This document shows, piece after piece, positions 26,691-59,695 of a DNA stretch of 64,000 bases. Origin of the DNA: Cristatella mucedo (Eukaryota > Bryozoa > Phylactolaemata > Cristatellidae); the NCBI GenBank assembly GCA_009760855.2, contig WPIO01000154.1, forward strand, positions 1 through 64,000, in the 5' to 3' direction. The notes beneath the pieces are model-generated. The model searched no databases and had not been told where the DNA came from. It was given only the letters and a program-made list of their open reading frames with translations. Each line of letters opens with the position of its first letter. The stretch's first letter is position 1. The translations under genes were made by a program, and so were the position numbers.

Positions 26691-26779
26691 AAGGCTCAAC
26701 AAAATGCTCTGTATCATGCCCAGACAAGCATGTAAAAGCAATCAGGAGTCATGCGTAGCATGCCAGCAAGCTAAATGAA

Positions 26780-27400
26780 GCCAGACGACGCTCACAGCCG
26801 CCGATTAGTTGGAACTCTGGCTTGTAACACGCGAAGAATCAAGCACAGTTAAGCACGCAACACGCAAAGGAATGAAGAAGACGAGGGCACATCCGGGCTC
26901 GATGGAAAAACTGGAGCTGGAGAATGTGTGCGTCTCTTGCCGTGACTTAAATGACGCAAAGTCGTTGCAGATGGTAACCTAAGCCCGAAGAGACCCCCAG
27001 ACCTCCAATGCATTTGAACTGAAGACCCTATCTCCAATAGATTTCAATTTAGCGCTAGAAAAGGCGAGACACCATGGTGGCCGAGTATCGAAAGGGCGGG
27101 AAAGTGCAAAAACGGGCGATATTCAAAGCACATGACTGGAGAATCGAGGGGCCGGATTGTTGAAGCCAATGCAAGTGAGTGATGCGAAGTTTAAGTCTGG
27201 GGGAGGATCTTTGAAGATCGATTCGATGCTTGGCAGAGAGCCGCTGAAGCTCGGAAGGAGGAGGCGACATTGGCAGCTAGTAGCGCTACTGATAACAGGT
27301 CAGATGAATTGCCGAATCCTGAACCAGTTGCAGACGAATGAGGACAGAGGGAATTGAAATAATCTAGATGCATGATGTCAAGCCAGAACTAGTTTGGCTG
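26780..27400 (-). mobile_element. LINE family C fragment (RT C-terminus)
   Basis: The minus strand reads MHLDYFNSLCPHSSATGS (27373-27320; compare SRLDYCNSLL) and then LRITHLHWLQQ (compare HWLPVKQRI), followed by diverged 3' sequence to about 26780. The 3' region matches neither family A nor B and resembles 38.2-38.9 kb. Confidence 0.6.
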
Positions 27401-27574
27401 TCATACTCTTCTCAAAGCAAGCCCCGATTTTGGTGAAATATTTTACCTGAATGTAAACCAACTTGAAAGTGCTGGCAGTTTTCTTTTCCTTTGACGAGGC
27501 GATTTTTATTAGTACGCTCGGCCTAGTAGTATTCGTAGCCAAAGTGATGCTAGATGAAACAATCATAATAGTCT

Positions 27575-28460
27575 TCCAGATTTCTAATAATAATAGTAAT
27601 AGCACACTTGATAAAGCGCCCTCAGAGAGCTCAATCTCTTTCTTGGCGCTTTCCATTTGCTGCTAAGGAAACACGATCGAATGGTGAGTGGTATCATGCT
27701 TGATAACAAGCATGATTAACATGGTTAGGGGTGACATGCACAGGGTCAGCATGCAAGTGTGGGTAGTGGCAGCATGCACAGTGTCAGCACGCGTAAGCAC
27801 ACAAAGGACGAATCCCAGGGATCCACTAAATGCTGTCATAAATAGGTGAGTTGTGTATGACACTAGGCTTGCCAATAAATCTTAGGTTTGATTCATCACC
27901 TCTAAGCTTCAGTAAGTTGGTGGCCATCCAAGTGCGACTGCCATCGATTCAAGCTGCATTGGAATTGAACTGATCGGCTGGAAATTAAGTTATTCGGAGA
28001 GTTGTTGCCTCAGTTGTGTCGAAGAATAAACTAGAGGAAGGTTATGCGAGTGTACAGAGCGCACCCCGACGACCGACCCCTGAGGTGCCCCACGACTGAC
28101 CCCTGATGTAGCTCACTATTTAAGGGCTCGCCGGATAAACTCTACATCCGTTTAAATCCACACTCCACCTGTTTCTCGCTAAGATAAGACCTACACCAGT
28201 TTAGCACAGTTTCAGGAATATCACATGTCGAGAGGCATAGAAGTAAGATACAGTATATCAAATATTTTCCGGAGATCTAGGAGAGCCAGCTGAGAGATCT
28301 GCCCTGATCAGCATCATTCAGAAGGTTAAAGGTAAGTCAGCCTGAAGCAGAGCAGGTTCTGTGAAATAGTTAGCATTAAATTCCGATTTGAACTTGCTAG
28401 AGAGAGCTCGTGAACTGAAGCAATCGTTTAGCTGCCGAGCCATCTCTCGTTCAAGTATAT
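27575..28460 (-). mobile_element. LINE family B copy, degenerate
   Basis: The (ATT)n tail and hairpin are at 27585-27665 and the 3' UTR runs to 27850. Upstream RT remnants include LNWCRSYLSEKQ at about 28160-28200 (compare LQWFRSYLSGRL). Confidence 0.7.
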
Positions 28461-29031
28461 TGCATAAGAAGAACAGGAGGGAGAATTGGTGAGATTTACA
28501 TTACATTGATTCTCTTGATCTTGGTTGGTTTTCTTAACTTTGTGTCCTGGCCGCCAACGTCTTCGGAGGGAAATAGACTTTGTCGACGACCAGATGCGTT
28601 ACAATATTTCAAGCGGCAGCAACAGGTCAATGCATATCGTAAGAAGAGCGGTTAGGATGGGTCTAATTGACAAGTCAAGTGGTGGATCCAGGTGAGGGGC
28701 AGGGGCATTTGCCCTCACCCTACAGCGGGGCAGCAATCCTAGCCACCCCTAATCCCCCCCCCCCCCCGCTTGACGGCCACCATCGCTGGAGTCATGACCT
28801 ACTTCCACTAGGACCTATGACCTGTGACCTACTTTCACTCGACGAGCGCCTGTTGAGTTCGAGTCGGATAAATACTTCGCACCATAAATTTTCTTTGATT
28901 TCGGGTCTATACCTCAATGAAAGTCTGCTTGCTGCTCTTATCTCTCTACATAAGAAAATAGCCCTATTAAATGTAATAAATAAATATTTTGACTAATATT
29001 ATTAACATTAGGAAATATTATTTTTTATATT

Positions 29032-29515
29032 ATATGTAATGTATCTCCGTCTGTAACTCCACAAAGTCATAAAGACCATGTGGGTGTTACTCAGGAGAGT
29101 TTTGTATAGTGCAGTCACAGCCTAAGCGGCTTTCGGTACGCATTCGGTAGCCAACAGACTTCGTCTCACGCAACAAAGAGAAAGTGGGAAGCATAGCAGA
29201 GTCAGGAGAGCATTTGAGGTAGTGAGTAACATAGAAGTAGCAGCTCAGGACCGCTGAAAAAGATGTGCCATAGTCGGCAGTTGGAGAGTAGTTATCGTTG
29301 CGTAAGAATCGTGGAAGCGAGTTCCACAGTCTAGGACCTGCAGAGCTAAAGCTTCTGTCGCCAACTGTCTTTAAGCGGAGGAATGGGACCGCTAATTTAT
29401 TGTCCACAGAGGACCTGAGGGCGCGAGCAGGCTGAAACGGATGCAGCAGCTCAGCTAGGTACGAAGTAGCCAGGCCCTGGCGGGCCTTGTGGGTCAGCGT
29501 AAGAACTTCATCTTA
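29032..29515 (-). mobile_element. LINE family A 3' fragment
   Basis: The ORF at 29407-29087 reads DNKLAVPFLRLKTVGDRSFS then RLWNSLPRFLRN, close to the other family A copies. The tail is at 29036-29060. It sits within AT-rich, ATT-rich DNA. Confidence 0.88.
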
Positions 29516-29983
29516 TAGGAAATATTAGTAATATTATGTAGTAGCAATGTTATTTGTATAAATACTAGCGGGAAATAATATTATAAATAATAAATTAATA
29601 AGGATATTAGGGGATTAACATTATTAATATTAGTACAAAGTATATTTTATAATAGTCCTGGATAAAATAGCCCCCTGGATAAAAACCCGAGCTCCACCAT
29701 TGGGATTAGTAATCTTTTTAGCCTTTAAGGCAAATTTAGCCTTCCAGCTCAATAGGCACAGGCATGAAGGAGAAGTATGAGATACGGCGAAAATGACAGG
29801 CTGCGTCTGCTCGAGGTAAGTTTATATTACCAATACCCGTTCTATCTTACCAGGGATGACTTTGGGCGATTGCTCTGCAACGCCGTCAGGGGTTATGGGC
29901 GTGGAATCGCCATCACGTCGCCCGACCCTAGCCAAACCAGGGAGGGAGTGCTTATTGCTTTTGCAGCTGGGTCCTCCCCGCTG

Positions 29984-30213
29984 ATTGGGTGAAGGAATCA
30001 GTGAATGGCCATGTGGTCACGTGATCCTTTCCCGCCAGGGCTTTTCTTCATCTCTCGCGGCCATGATATAATTATTCACACTTATGCGATAATCTATCAC
30101 TGAAGCATATAAAAGCCGGCGCCATTAAATAGGTGGACAGTTTTAATTCAGGATTCGGCATTGGCATTGGAGTGCCGATTTTAGCTCTAGGCCAGAGGAC
30201 CGTCGGTGTAAGT
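29984..30213 (+). promoter_or_regulatory. Candidate plus-strand promoter and first splice donor
   Basis: In order on the plus strand: inverted CCAAT box (ATTGG, 29984), palindromic E-box CACGTG (30018-30023), TATAAAAG (30108-30115) next to GCCGGCGCC, an expected start near 30138, and a consensus donor GTAAGT at 30208-30213. The segment is not LINE-like and is richer in GC than its flanks. It could be the 5' end of a plus-strand gene or an LTR. No downstream exon was identified with confidence. Confidence 0.35.
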
Positions 30214-30734
30214 CACGGCCGTCGTTGAACGCCTGCAACCGTCCGCTGCTGACAAATAGACTAATCTAAATTATGAATACGAACTGATATGTGTGATAGA
30301 GGGTGCTATTCGTCGCTGCCGCGCACCTGCTACACTCGGCGCACCTGCGCGAATTGGTGCAGCAACTATTGCGTGTTGCCGCCGGGCTAAAAGGTTCAGG
30401 CGTCGTCAGTATTCGTCTCGCGTGGGCTGAGACTGGCACCGTTACGCTCGCTGCGTTTGCGGCCTTGTTCTGACCGGATGAGGAAGCCGCACGCCACGCT
30501 TATCAGTACGTGGCCAAACGTGCAGCACTGAACCTTATCAGAACATTTTCTACTCCTGTAGGTGGTTGGGTGGAGGAAGTCACTTACACTGCCCCAATCG
30601 AACTCTCCTCCTGTAAGAGTAGCCTCTTTATACGCTTAGATGGCATGCTTGCGGAGAGTCTAGACTGTTTACCAGGCTGGGTAGCTTTCGTAAGGTTGTG
30701 TGTGCGGTCGTGGTGTTCGTGCTTCACCTAAGTC

Positions 30735-30990
30735 ACCACTGACGTCACGACATGCCCTGACTTGATAACATTTAAAAAGAAGTCAAAACTGCACCGGTTC
30801 CTCACGCAGCATTTGCTGGGTTGTCCTTCGTACGCTTATGCCTGCCGACACTGTTCAATTGACATTCAATTGACAATTTACATGCATCCCTTACAGCATC
30901 TGTAAAATGCCTAGAAAGAGATTTAAGTTCTGTGAGGTTGCTATACAAATGTCATGTTTTATCATTACTATTATTGTTGTTGTTCTTGTT
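30735..30990 (+). mobile_element. LINE family B-related 3' fragment
   Basis: Contains CCCTGACTTGATAACATTTA (last RT codons), the 3' UTR, and a hairpin tail AAATGCCTAGAAAGAGATTT followed by a TTATT-rich end. More diverged than the other copies. Confidence 0.7.
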
Positions 30991-31094
30991 ATTCTAGAAT
31001 ACTTTGAAATATAGTCAAGGTTTGAAATTTTTGGGCTTTTGGAGCATGCGAAGTAAAGTCATGGTCTCCGAAGGATTTGAAGTTGGTGTTCGTG

Positions 31095-31535
31095 CTTCAT
31101 CTAAGTCACCTAGCTGAACTGCTGCACCAGTTTCAGCCTCTTCGCGCCCTCAGGTCCTGTGTGGACAATAAATTAGCTGATCCATTCCTCTGCTTAAAGA
31201 CCATTGGCGACAGAAGCTTTAGCTCTGCAGGTCCTAGACTGTGGAACTCGCTTCCACAATTCTTACGCAACGACAACTACTTTCCTACTGCCGACTATGG
31301 CTCATCCTTTTCAGCGGTCCTGAGCTGGTTCTTCCATGCTACTCACTACCTCAACTGCTCTCCTGACTCTGTTGTGCTTCTCACTTTCTCTTTGTTGCGT
31401 GAGACGAAGTCTGTTGGCTACCGAATGCATACCGAAAGCCGCTTGGGCTGTGAGTTCGCTATACAAAACTCTCCTGCGTAACACCCACATGGTCTTTATG
31501 ACTTTGTGGAGTTACAGACGGACGCACATTACATC
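31095..31535 (+). mobile_element. LINE family A 3' fragment
   Basis: The plus-strand ORF to 31481 has LAELLHQFQPLRALRSCVDN and GPRLWNSLPQFLRNDN, with family A 3' UTR and tail GTTACAGACGGACGCACATT at about 31510-31535. Confidence 0.9.
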
Positions 31536-32369
31536 GCAGTAGTTACGTGAGAGCAAACCCGACAGGCCAGCCAAGAACTTTCATGCACAGCAACGGTGGG
31601 TGAGGGTAGTTGCAAATGGAAAGCCAAAAACTTTCATGCAAAGCGCATAAACAGCCTAAACTGACACCTTTTCGACCAGCCGAAGACATCAGCGTAATTA
31701 ATCTGTCCATATAATAGAGTTATATGACATTATTGTCCAACAGACGAGCCAGCGCTGAGTAGCGATGAGCGCCGACGATGATCAGCACAGCGAGCCTGCC
31801 TGGCGTCTGCGGAATTGCAAGGACACAATACGGGCTATACAACGACCCGATGTGGCCTGGTGAACCGTCCACCAGCACAAAGCCCCCAAAAGACTTCAAC
31901 GGCAGGCGTTGTCATATCGGCAGTTCCTTACAAAAACAAAACAAAAAAAATACTCGACAGTCGCCAATCCAACCAAATCGAATGGTGCTCGGCTTTATAA
32001 GAAAAATACGGTCCTGTGCAGCCGCTCTGCTCGGCCGATTTCGACGAACTGCTCGAGCCGACCACGACAATGGCAGCTGGATCGAACGCAAGTTTTGCTC
32101 ACGAGTAGTAGTTATTTGTGGGTTATGTGTGTTATGTTACATAGCGTTATGTGTGTTATATTATATGTGTTATGTGTGTTATGTTTTGTGTATCCCGTGG
32201 GTGCAAAGAAGGCGCCGGGGGGGGGGGGGCCTCGCCCCCTTTGGCTAGCCTAGTCACGCGAGTCGCGGCCGCCCACGATAGGTCACCCGGACGTCGGTCA
32301 CGGCCTCTGGTCTCTGCCCATGGGTTCGATGGCTAACGGACGGATGGGCGCTCAGTTAGTGACCAGCTG

Positions 32370-53268
<20,899 letters not shown>

Positions 53269-53794
53269 CTGCAAGAGAAGAGTGAGTCAACTGCATGCGG
53301 TCGCGCGCATGCGAGCTGTGGATCCTCCGTTGCTGCTTGTTCTGCTGCCTGCTTCGTTAACTGCTGAGCCATGCAGCCATGACTTTCAATCAGGTTCTGC
53401 CTCATGATAAACATACCTAGTAAGCAAAGTCAAAGAATGAGAAACGTAGAACAGAGCTGAAGACTCACGATGAGAAAATGCTAGGTGTACTGCATAGCTC
53501 CGTGTCCAGTGTGTGGAAGCGACTCGAATACGAAGGTGTGGCCATCGATCGGAAAAGGAGTATCGCTGGAGTATTGAGACCATTTATAGTGCCGTGTGGG
53601 CTGTACTCCCGTCGTCAGATGAGCACGTATAGAAAGAAGCCGACTCACTGTGGGCTGAGATTTGCTTTAAAGTTATTAGCACTCATTGAAGTCAACTCAC
53701 TTTCAATCACTTTCAATTTTGCAATGAATCGTGCGACAAAGTGGAGGCTAAAGTGGAACGAATAGCAGCAAAATATCCGCTACAAGAAATACTG

Positions 53795-53918
53795 GCTTAT
53801 TTAGTAGCCTCTTTTTGATTCAGGCGCTCTTCACGTATGCCACCGGGCTCGAGCCCACGACCTCGGGCAGCCCTCAGTCTGGGCTAGAACCTTAATCGCT
53901 GGACCAAACCAGTGCGGA
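53795..53918 (-). mobile_element. tRNA-derived SINE family 2
   Basis: Minus-strand copy: B box complement CGGGCTCGAGCCCACGAC and head complement TGGACCAAACCAG. It is joined directly to a family 1 SINE on the same strand. Confidence 0.8.
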
Positions 53919-54070
53919 TCAGTGCGATCCTTAAAGGCTATCACCACCACTCGCAGCGGCAATACAGGATCACCCGCCCAAGGGATTCAAACCCTTGACC
54001 ACGGGACCGAGGTCGTGAAGAGCAACCTCCATTCTTCGGTGGGCCATCACGGCGAATATCACCGAAGAAT
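53919..54070 (-). mobile_element. tRNA-derived SINE family 1
   Basis: The minus strand gives GCCATGATGG-like head, GACCTCGGTCCC, B box GGGTTTGAATCCC, a GGGTGATCCTG segment and GATAGCCTTTAAGGAT. It is 5' of the family 2 copy in the same orientation. Confidence 0.78.
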
Positions 54071-55653
54071 ATGCACAGCTTGCACTTTCAACTTTGAGCA
54101 TCTAATTCTATATTATCTAATTCTATATTATATTATTAATTCTATATTAATTCTATATTTGAGCATCAAAAAGGTATAGAATCAACCTCAACTCGTATTT
54201 TCTTCTTTTCATTAACTGCACAAGCGCTAGACAACATGAGTGCTCAATTAGAGACGCCACTTTGAGGCTGGTCTGGGCATTTGCGAAATTCCGGTTGAAC
54301 CCTCTTACTCACTGCCTTCAGGTCTTCCGGTCAGTGGGATAAGGCGCTTAAATTGTATGCCAACATCTTAAACCAGAATTTTCTGTCGTCAGTTTCGCAT
54401 TTGCTACATTACTTACATTTGCTCGTTCCAGCCTGCATATTCAAGCTAGACTTCTTATTCAGGCTAGACATCCTACCTTCGACTACTCTGATTCTGATTA
54501 TTTCTTAGAGTATTTCTTTATGCTAAGTGCATTACAGCCCCGCACATTTTTTCGTGCTTGAAAGCTGAAAGAAAACAGCTAGCAAAAGAATATTTTTTTC
54601 GTAATCTTGGAAAGTAGAAACTGGATCGCTTGGACGGTCAGCAAAAGCTGCATGCGATCCTTGTATTGCGTTTAACATTGCCTAGACTAGGTAACAATGG
54701 CTGTATCCGCATTCCTGGCAATATCAGGACTTCAATTATCACAGCGAGCATTATTTTCACAGCGATTGAACTCAATTGCCAGTTTACAGCACTAGAAAGC
54801 AGTAATACCGCATCTTCCCGGAAATACGACCTATACCGAAAATAGACCCCAGCATGCTAATCATGCAAGGAAAAATCTAAGCCCTTCCCCAAAAATATGC
54901 CTTATCGAAAACTTCGTAATGCAGCGGAGCAGCCGTTGCAGCCGTCTTCGGAGAGTTTGGTCACGTGGAGGGATAAAAGAGAAGACGACGGAAGGAGCCC
55001 GGACGCACACCTCTGGGTCGGAGTACATCAATGGGGGTCAGTACATTTTTGTTTAACCAAATGCTGACCCCACTGAAACCCAAGATTTTTGGGGAAATAT
55101 TGTATTTGTTATTGAGCAAATGGTGCTTTTTTATTTTTTTTGGTGCAATGTAGGGAACATCCATTCCCCACATAACATAGTGCCCCCAAATTACGGTATG
55201 TGTATTCACATATGTGTGCATGTCCTGTATTGTGTATTGGGTACTACATATATACGATATGTGAGGGCACATAGGAGAATGTATTACCGGTAATATGCGG
55301 GGCCACATGTGGGGACACGGTATTGTGTGGGCGCACTCATTTCTTTCTGTGGGGGGGGAGCAATCAAGCATTTTGCTGGAGGGCTCGGCGATTTCTTAGG
55401 TAGTTACGCGTCTGGCAACGTTTGACAGATGAGACGAGTCTCGTTGTCTCTTCTCGTCTCGTCTTGTCTCGTATTACGTGTTTCTTGGTTCGTTGTTTTC
55501 TCGTCTCATTTGGCATCTCGACTCTGGCCTCTGGTGAGAGTCATCGTTTTTTGTTGCCACCCACTGTCTTGTAAGTCTTAAACTATGATACGGTAACACT
55601 TTATTTAATTGTAGATTACATGGAATAACTGTTTCGGCCCCCCCCCCGACAGT
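54071..55653. other. Possible 5' part of the pogo-like element plus unique DNA
   Basis: CAGTAATACCGCATCTTCCC at 54801 and TACCGGTAATA at 55285 could belong to the transposon's left end. 54071-54800 has no recognised feature. Confidence 0.3.
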
Positions 55654-56450
55654 ATGAGTACAAAGAGAAAGGGCTGTTCCTTCGAGTACAAAAAAGAACT
55701 CGTTGAGGACTCCCAGTGCAAGAATCTGACGGCTTTCCATAGAGAGAAGTTGGATCTTCGAATGGTTCGAAAATGAAGAGCAGAGTACGATAACCTCAGT
55801 CAGCAGGTGTGTGAGGGCAATGCTAAGAAGCGCAGGTGTGGATCAGGTCGGCAACTATTATTTCCTGAGCTGAAAGACGTCATCAGTGAATGCATTGGTG
55901 ACAGGAAAGCAAAGACTCTGGCGCAGGGCCGATAGTCAAGCATTTGCACTTGCAACGGCACCCTAGCTAGAAATATTCACCGAATAATTCAAAGCATTCA
56001 AAGCACCACTGGATGGACGGTTTCCTTCAGCATTGTGTACTATCTCTAAGATGACCGAAAGCACCGTTCAAGCGGGAAGATATCAAATTTGCTAAACGTG
56101 CACTTGGATTCAAGTCATTTGTTGTCGGCATCAACTTTTCCATGTACATATTAGCCTATTGATTTTGATGGTTGAAAATGATGATGAACATGATTGCGAA
56201 GAATTAAACTACAGTGTTTATTAGCCAAAGTTGTTAAACGACAATTGGTCAGATGGAAGCCCCGTCAACCTCGTCACCACTCCACTGGTTACGAAAGTTC
56301 GCGTGTTACCTTTATTTTGGCAATTCGTCAGGATGGAAAGAAAGCCACGCCTAAAATCGTCAGTAAGGGCAAGAACGATAAGATTGAATGCGTTTCAGGC
56401 GTTTATATTCTTGAAACCGAAAAAGCCTAGTGCACGACATCACTTATAAG
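55654..56450 (+). pseudogene. Degenerate pogo/Tigger-like transposase
   Basis: The first block, from ATG 55654, reads KRKGCSFEYKKELVED, LDLRMVRK, a premature TGA, RAEYDNLSQQ, then KKRRCGSGRQLLFPELKDVI: the homeodomain-like DNA-binding region of pogo/Tigger (CENP-B-related) transposases. A second block at about 56240-56440 reads STGYESSRVTFILAIRQDGK, KATPKIVSKGKN and GVYILETEKAW, matching the start of the DDE catalytic domain. The blocks are in different frames with stops between them. The linking helix-turn-helix (TTGWTVSF) is visible near 56006. The element is inactive. Terminal repeats were not established, though CAGTAATACCGCATC at 54801 is a possible left end. Confidence 0.7.
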
Positions 56451-57204
56451 GAAGTGAGTCGATGTAATGCTTCCACTTATTTTGAGAGGTGACCAAAAGC
56501 GTCTACTGCTTAGTCTGGGATTCAGCCAGCACAGCGCACTAAAGACATGAATAACTTCCTTGGAGAGAGAGAGAGAGAGAGAGAGACAGGGAGAGACAGA
56601 CAGAGACGACACAAAGAGAGGCATAGATCAATTAATGATTCCTGCTAGAATGACTGCCTATCTGCAGACTCTTGATTTTGCAGGGAAAAGGGAACCATTC
56701 AAGAACCATTTGCACATCGAAATCAATGACTAAATTGACATGAGTGACCGTGGAGAGAAATCAGCGTGGAAATGTTTTTGAAGCCTGGCCTGAAAGAGTT
56801 CTTTTCTTGAGGGACGAATTCGTGAAATAAAATAACTGACAGTTGTGTTGCCAATGCACTATAATCAGGCTACATGGACAAGAATTGCTCATTTAAGGAG
56901 AGTTCCATTGCTAGACATGAGAAAGTGAGGTCAATGATTCTATAGGAAATTATTTCGCTAGAAATTCAGGCAGGAATTAAAGGTTTTGCAGATTTAAGAC
57001 GATTTTCCAGAAAAACATGACATGACTATATTTGAATAAAAATATAAATTTGGTTCATGAATTTGTACACGAGTAAGAACAGATTGTTTTCCATGAAAAA
57101 ATAAGACATCCCCTAAAACTAAGTCCTAATGCGATATTCAGAGGTTAAATTAATATCAGACCTGTCCTATTTCGGAGAAAAACGTTGAAAATAATAATCA
57201 TATT

Positions 57205-57600
57205 TGTAAAGCGCACTAAGAGAACTTCAAAGCCTGGAACTCACTTCCGACCTGCGTCACGACATCCCCTGACTTGACCACAATTAAAAAGAAACTTAAA
57301 ATGCATCTATTTACCACAGCATCTAGTGGGTCCACGTAATTCGTTCTTTGTGTGCTTATGAGTGCTGACACTATGAACGCTGCCGCTAAACATGCTTGCA
57401 AGCTGACCCTGTGCATGTTACAGTCATGTTAAGCGTACTGTTTAGTGGGCGTGCTACCTCTAACCATTCAATCATGCTTCCTTTGCAGTAAATGTAAAGT
57501 GCCTAGAAAGAGATTAAGTTCTCTGAGGGTGCTATAAATAATGTGTTATTATTATTCTATTACTATTAGCATTGTTATTATTATTTAAAGGCACCTTACA
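57205..57600 (+). mobile_element. LINE family B 3' fragment
   Basis: From AAAGCCTGGAACTCACTTCC the plus strand gives KAWNSLPTCVTTSPDLTTIK and LKMHLFTTASSGS, then the 3' UTR and a hairpin tail at 57495-57545 with (ATT)n. A short minus-type tail (tttgtaaagcgcactaagag) precedes it. Confidence 0.9.
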
Positions 57601-57604
57601 TGTG

Positions 57605-58715
57605 CTGCAGAGGAAGCGGGTCAATTGGTAAGTGAGAGCAAGTAGTGTCAGCACACATTAGCGCGAAAAGAATAATTTGCATGGACGTAGCAAATGCTGT
57701 GAGTAGCGCGTGCGTTTTCTAACGAGATAGGCGCTGACAAATTACGCTGAGTGATTCTCTCAAGTCATCTCAAGGTGTACAGGCAGCGAAGTCAACGCAG
57801 TGGGCTAAGCAACAGTCATTAGGCACCCTCTTTGTGCATGTAAAACGGAGCACGTAGAATACTAAATGACTCTATAGCCATATCTCGGTGTCGTCATTTG
57901 GCGCTGCTGGCTACAATGAAACAGCCGCGGCACACGATTTGACGATCAGAGCAGAAAATTATTCCTTGCCATTACCAACAGAATTCCTTGAATCCACGCA
58001 GTAAGATATACTTTGTTTCCGACCTTCTGCGAGAGTAAAAACAAACTGAGGGTTGAGAGCAGGTGCGAATGCACACTCGTCTTCATTTAATTCAGGAACG
58101 GTGCATGATATAGAGCTGTTACTCGTCGCTTTGTTTTGGCATTCGCAACTGCAAATAGAAGATACAAGCTGTTCGCTAGTTAATAGGCATCGCTAGACCT
58201 AGAACCACTAATAAACTTAAAAAGTATATTAAACAGCATAGTAAAACTTGGTAAATTTCGTGACCCTGAGTTAAGAAGTTTAGTAGACGATGCAATGCCC
58301 ACGATCATGATTTTTGAGCTTGGCCAATGACTTTGAACTGGAGATCACGTTTGACGTAGCCGCCAAAGAAGCAGGCATTTGTGCATCATTATACTTTCTT
58401 ATATAATCCAATTTACATGACTTCCGACCTAATTGACCTACAAGCAGAGAACCTAGCTGCAGAAGCTCTCTTTGAGACGACGGCCTGTGGCAGTCGGATA
58501 GTTGTGGCTCTGAGCGTTAGCTGCTATATACTTGTATTGAGTCTGAATGACATCGCTTACCGTGCCAGCTAACGTACAGGAAATTCTTTTATTTTATTTT
58601 TAATTAACACTGCGTTCCTTATGGCGCTGTTGGGGAATGGCATAAGCAGTTTAAAGTCAGACTAAATTAGAGCTCAAATTAATAAATAGAATGCTTCTCC
58701 TTCTGTGACTCGACG
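57605..58715. other. No gene recognised
   Basis: Unique-looking DNA with short frames only. 59700-60300 and 60960-61630 are similar. Confidence 0.4.
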
Positions 58716-58721
58716 AAGCTG

Positions 58722-58975
58722 ATTTGGTCCAGTGGTTAAGGTGCTCGCCCCGATCAAGGTCTGGCTGAGGTCGCGTGCTTGAGCCCCGAGGTATATGTGA
58801 AGCGCCTGAATAGAGATTAAGTTCTCTCAGGGCGCTATACAAATGAATTATATAATTATATTATATAATGAATTATATAATTATATACATTATATACAAA
58901 TAAATTATATACTATATAATTATATATAATTAATTGTATATAATTATATAATTATATAAGCTACTTAGGCTACCA
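58722..58975 (+). mobile_element. tRNA-derived SINE family 2 with long AT-rich tail
   Basis: Head GCTGATTTGGTCCAGTGGTT, B-box region CGTGCTTGAGCCCCGAGG, and an intact LINE-like hairpin: GCGCCTGAATAGAGATTAAG then TTCTCTCAGGGCGCTATAC. The tail expands into TATATAATTA-type repeats to about 58970. This copy best shows the LINE/SINE shared 3' end. Confidence 0.9.
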
Positions 58976-59149
58976 CATGGATGTCACGTGTGGTGTACTT
59001 GGGCATGTCATGCTGGATAGCTTTCTAACTGGCCAAATTCAAAGCCCGTCTGGCTTTCGGTTCGCAAGCAAAAAGGCCTACAGACTTTATATCAAACAAT
59101 AAAGAAAGAGAGAGAGAGAGTAGCACAGCTTAGTTAGAATGTCAATGGA

Positions 59150-59695
59150 GGAAGTGACTTGCATGGCCGCAGAGGCGTAAGGCGGCTAGAAAGGATGTGC
59201 CGGTCAGTCGACAGTTTGAGAGATGTCATTTCGTACCATGTTAACGTGGTGAGTGATGAGCCTATGAGGCCTAGACCTGCCGGAGAACCTCTTCTGCTGC
59301 CAGATGAAACCTTGCAGCGAAAGAAGGGAAAAGAAGGGAGCAGCTAATTTATTTACTTATAATTTATTTATTTATCTATTGTCCTCGGAAAAACCGAGTG
59401 CATCGAGGGGTTGAAACTATTGCTGCAGATCAGCTTGATATGGGCAGGAGCCAATCCACGGCACGTCTTGCGAGTCAGAGTTCTTTAATGTTCCTCTGCA
59501 GCCGTCGATCGTCCGGGCACACGCATCGCTGCTCCATCAGCAAAGGAGCCGCAGGGCTGAGCCCTTTGGATCTTTTGACCAACCCCGCATTCATCTCTGG
59601 CTGTGGGCGCCTAATTACACTTTTCGGTAATCCGGCCAAAACTGAAAAATAGTAGTCCAGCCTAGACATGACAAGACAGCTAGTAAGATCTTAGC
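59150..59695 (-). mobile_element. Diverged LINE family A-like RT fragment
   Basis: The ORF at 59669-59475 reads MSRLDYYFSVLAGLPKSVIR, corresponding to LSRLDYCNSLLAVLPKKAI. Lower coordinates match the 3' part, with many substitutions and an internal TTATTTA expansion. Confidence 0.75.

Noticed and set aside
28672-29705. DNA transposon bounded by GGTGGATCCAGG and a complement-like end near 29700
   Set aside because: The two ends match only over a few bases and no target duplication was found.
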